From an uncultured Roseovarius sp. (GTDB taxonomy: Bacteria > Pseudomonadota > Alphaproteobacteria > Rhodobacterales > Rhodobacteraceae): a stretch of DNA of 8,159 nucleotides. Position numbers and translations under genes: made by a program. The DNA lies in assembly GCA_913055965.1 (NCBI GenBank), contig CAJXKX010000070.1, positions 1-8,159 of the forward strand. The letters are read 5' to 3'. Every line of letters begins with the position of its first letter. Positions within the stretch are counted from its first letter, which is position 1. This document shows, one piece after another, positions 5,999-8,159 of this stretch. The notes under the pieces are model-generated. The model did no database searches. It was not told the origin of the DNA and worked only from the letters and a program-made list of their open reading frames with translations.

Positions 5999-6480
5999 TG
6001 CCGGTCACGCGCGACATCGTCGCCACCTATCGGGGGCCGCGCCGGGTGGTGCGGCGCCTGCTGGGCATGGGCGTGCGCGAGGATCGCGCGCTGGTCATGC
6101 TGGTTGCCGCCTGCGTGGTGGTGTTCGTCGCGCAATGGCCGCGCCTCGCGCGCGAGGCGCATCTCGGCGGGCAGGACCTCAACCCGCTTCTGGGCGGCGC
6201 GCTGATGGCGTGGATCTTCATTGCGCCCCTGCTGCTCTATGCGCTGGCATTTCTCAGCCACGGGGTGGCGCGGCTCATCGGCGGGCGCGGCACCGCCTAT
6301 GGCGCGCGGCTGGCGCTGTTCTGGGCGTTTCTCGCGGCAAGCCCGCTGATGCTGCTGCACGGGCTGGTGGCCGGCTTCATCGGACCGGGGCCCGGTCTGC
6401 AGGGGGTCGGGCTGATCTGGTGTGGCGTTTTCCTCTGGTTCTGGATATCGGGGCTGCGAGAGGCGGAATGGAGCGGGTGA
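5998..6480 (+). CDS. Four-helix membrane protein, probable Yip1-family member
   Basis: A 160-residue integral membrane protein whose ATG overlaps the sufD stop (TGATG). The N-terminus is basic and cytoplasmic-looking (YRGPRRVVRRLL), and four hydrophobic segments follow at about 31-47, 66-88, 104-126 and 134-152. The opening ATYRGPRRVVRRLL, then REDRALVML and AQWPRLAREAH, resembles proteins that follow sufD in Rhodobacterales and are usually labelled Yip1 family, but the similarity is from memory and the protein is shorter than the next gene product. No catalytic motif is visible. Being between sufD and sufS and tightly coupled on both sides, it is co-expressed with the cluster assembly machinery. 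Its role is unknown; membrane anchoring or a link to membrane Fe-S proteins would be speculation. Confidence 0.82.
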   Translation: MPVTRDIVATYRGPRRVVRRLLGMGVREDRALVMLVAACVVVFVAQWPRLAREAHLGGQDLNPLLGGALMAWIFIAPLLLYALAFLSHGVARLIGGRGTAYGARLALFWAFLAASPLMLLHGLVAGFIGPGPGLQGVGLIWCGVFLWFWISGLREAEWSG

Positions 6481-7076
6481 TGGCAGGCGAGGCGTTCTGG
6501 TCGCTGGTGCGGCAGACAGTGTTTGAGCCGCGCGACGCGGCGCGGCGCATCCTGTCGCTGGGGCTTCCGGCGCGCGAGGGCTGGCTGGCGCTGGCGCTGA
6601 TGGCGGCGCTCAACACGCTGGTCTATTCCCTGGCGATCCGGCTCAATCCGCCGGCGGATCCCGCGATGGCGGGCATGATGGGCCCGGCCTATCAGGCGCC
6701 GCTGGTCTTTGCCGCGATCCTCTTCGTGGGGCTGGCGCTGGCGGCGCTCGCCTTTACCCATGCAGGGCGCGCGCTGGGCGGCGAGGCGACGCTGGGCGGC
6801 ATGCTGTCGCTCATGGCCTGGATGCAGGTGATGCGCCTGCTGGTGCAACTGGCGCTGGTGGTGCTGGCGATGGCGAGCCCGGCGCTTGCCGGGATCGTGG
6901 TGATGGTGGCGGCGCTTTGGGGGCTGTGGATCCTGCTGGCCTTCATGGCCGAGGCGCATGGCTATGCCAGCCTGTGGCGCGCCGCGGGCGCGCTGGTCAT
7001 CGCCTTTGCGGGGATCGTGTTCGGCCTCAGCCTGCTGCTCAGCCTGGTGGGCGTGCGCGTGACCGGAGGAATATGA
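6480..7076 (+). CDS. Yip1-family integral membrane protein
   Basis: A 198-residue protein with a short amphipathic N-terminus (FWSLVRQTVFEPRDAARRIL) typical of bacterial Yip1-domain proteins, then five hydrophobic segments at about 35-54, 73-95, 107-132, 135-156 and 166-190, the number expected for the Yip1 fold. The function of bacterial Yip1 proteins is not established. The ATG at 6480 overlaps the preceding stop by one base and has GGAG at 6470-6473; an in-frame ATG at 6468 (adding MERV) with an AGAGG site is a possible alternative. Its stop is one base before sufS. Two dissimilar membrane proteins in a row suggest that they could form a pair, but this is inferred only from adjacency. Confidence 0.87.
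   Translation: MAGEAFWSLVRQTVFEPRDAARRILSLGLPAREGWLALALMAALNTLVYSLAIRLNPPADPAMAGMMGPAYQAPLVFAAILFVGLALAALAFTHAGRALGGEATLGGMLSLMAWMQVMRLLVQLALVVLAMASPALAGIVVMVAALWGLWILLAFMAEAHGYASLWRAAGALVIAFAGIVFGLSLLLSLVGVRVTGGI
7065..7070 (+). promoter_or_regulatory. sufS ribosome binding site
   Basis: A strong GGAGGA ends seven bases before the ATG at 7078, inside the last codons of the Yip1-family gene. It favours 7078 over the out-of-frame ATG at 7073. Confidence 0.65.
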
Positions 7077-7077
7077 G

Positions 7078-8159
<1,082 letters not shown>

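Noticed and set aside
5532..6479. Upstream extension of the Yip1-family frame through sufD and the first membrane gene.
   Set aside because: The extension overlaps well-supported genes, is Arg/Ser-rich shadow sequence, and lacks Yip1 features before about 6480.

Overview
The window is GC-rich and read entirely on the + strand. It holds most of a SUF-type iron-sulfur cluster assembly operon. The gene content and order, the protein sequences and the high-GC codon use point to an alphaproteobacterium, most likely of the Rhodobacterales (Roseobacter/Rhodobacter group). No mobile element, tRNA, rRNA or CRISPR array is visible.

Layout: (1) 1-366, the 3' end of a dihydrolipoamide dehydrogenase gene. 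(2) 367-426, a 60-base gap carrying a 13-bp imperfect tandem duplication just before the next ribosome binding site. (3) 427-1470, a short class I (NifS/IscS-like) cysteine desulfurase. (4) 1490-3013, sufB. (5) 3013-3321, a two-helix small membrane protein of unknown function. (6) 3308-3925, a SAM-methyltransferase-like protein. (7) 3954-4709, sufC. (8) 4709-5998, sufD. (9) 5998-6480 and 6480-7076, two consecutive multi-pass membrane proteins, the second clearly and the first probably of the Yip1 family. (10) 7078-8159, sufS (class II cysteine desulfurase), cut by the window edge just before its catalytic cysteine.

The two desulfurases supply sulfane sulfur from cysteine. SufB, SufC and SufD should form the SufBC2D scaffold on which the cluster is built at the expense of ATP. 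The four accessory genes lie inside the chain with overlaps or gaps of a few bases, so they are very probably co-transcribed and partly translationally coupled with the suf genes, but the sequence does not reveal their role.

The most striking signal is not a gene. Inside the 3' third of the class I desulfurase gene lies a roughly 60-base AT-rich island (1111-1170, 20 G+C of 60) made of codons rare in this genome. It contains a near-perfect copy of the iron control element bound by Irr in alphaproteobacteria (TTAGAA-N3-TTCTAG, 1121-1135). This suggests an iron-responsive control site embedded in coding sequence, upstream of sufB. No iscR-type regulator gene is found between the lpd gene and the desulfurase gene.
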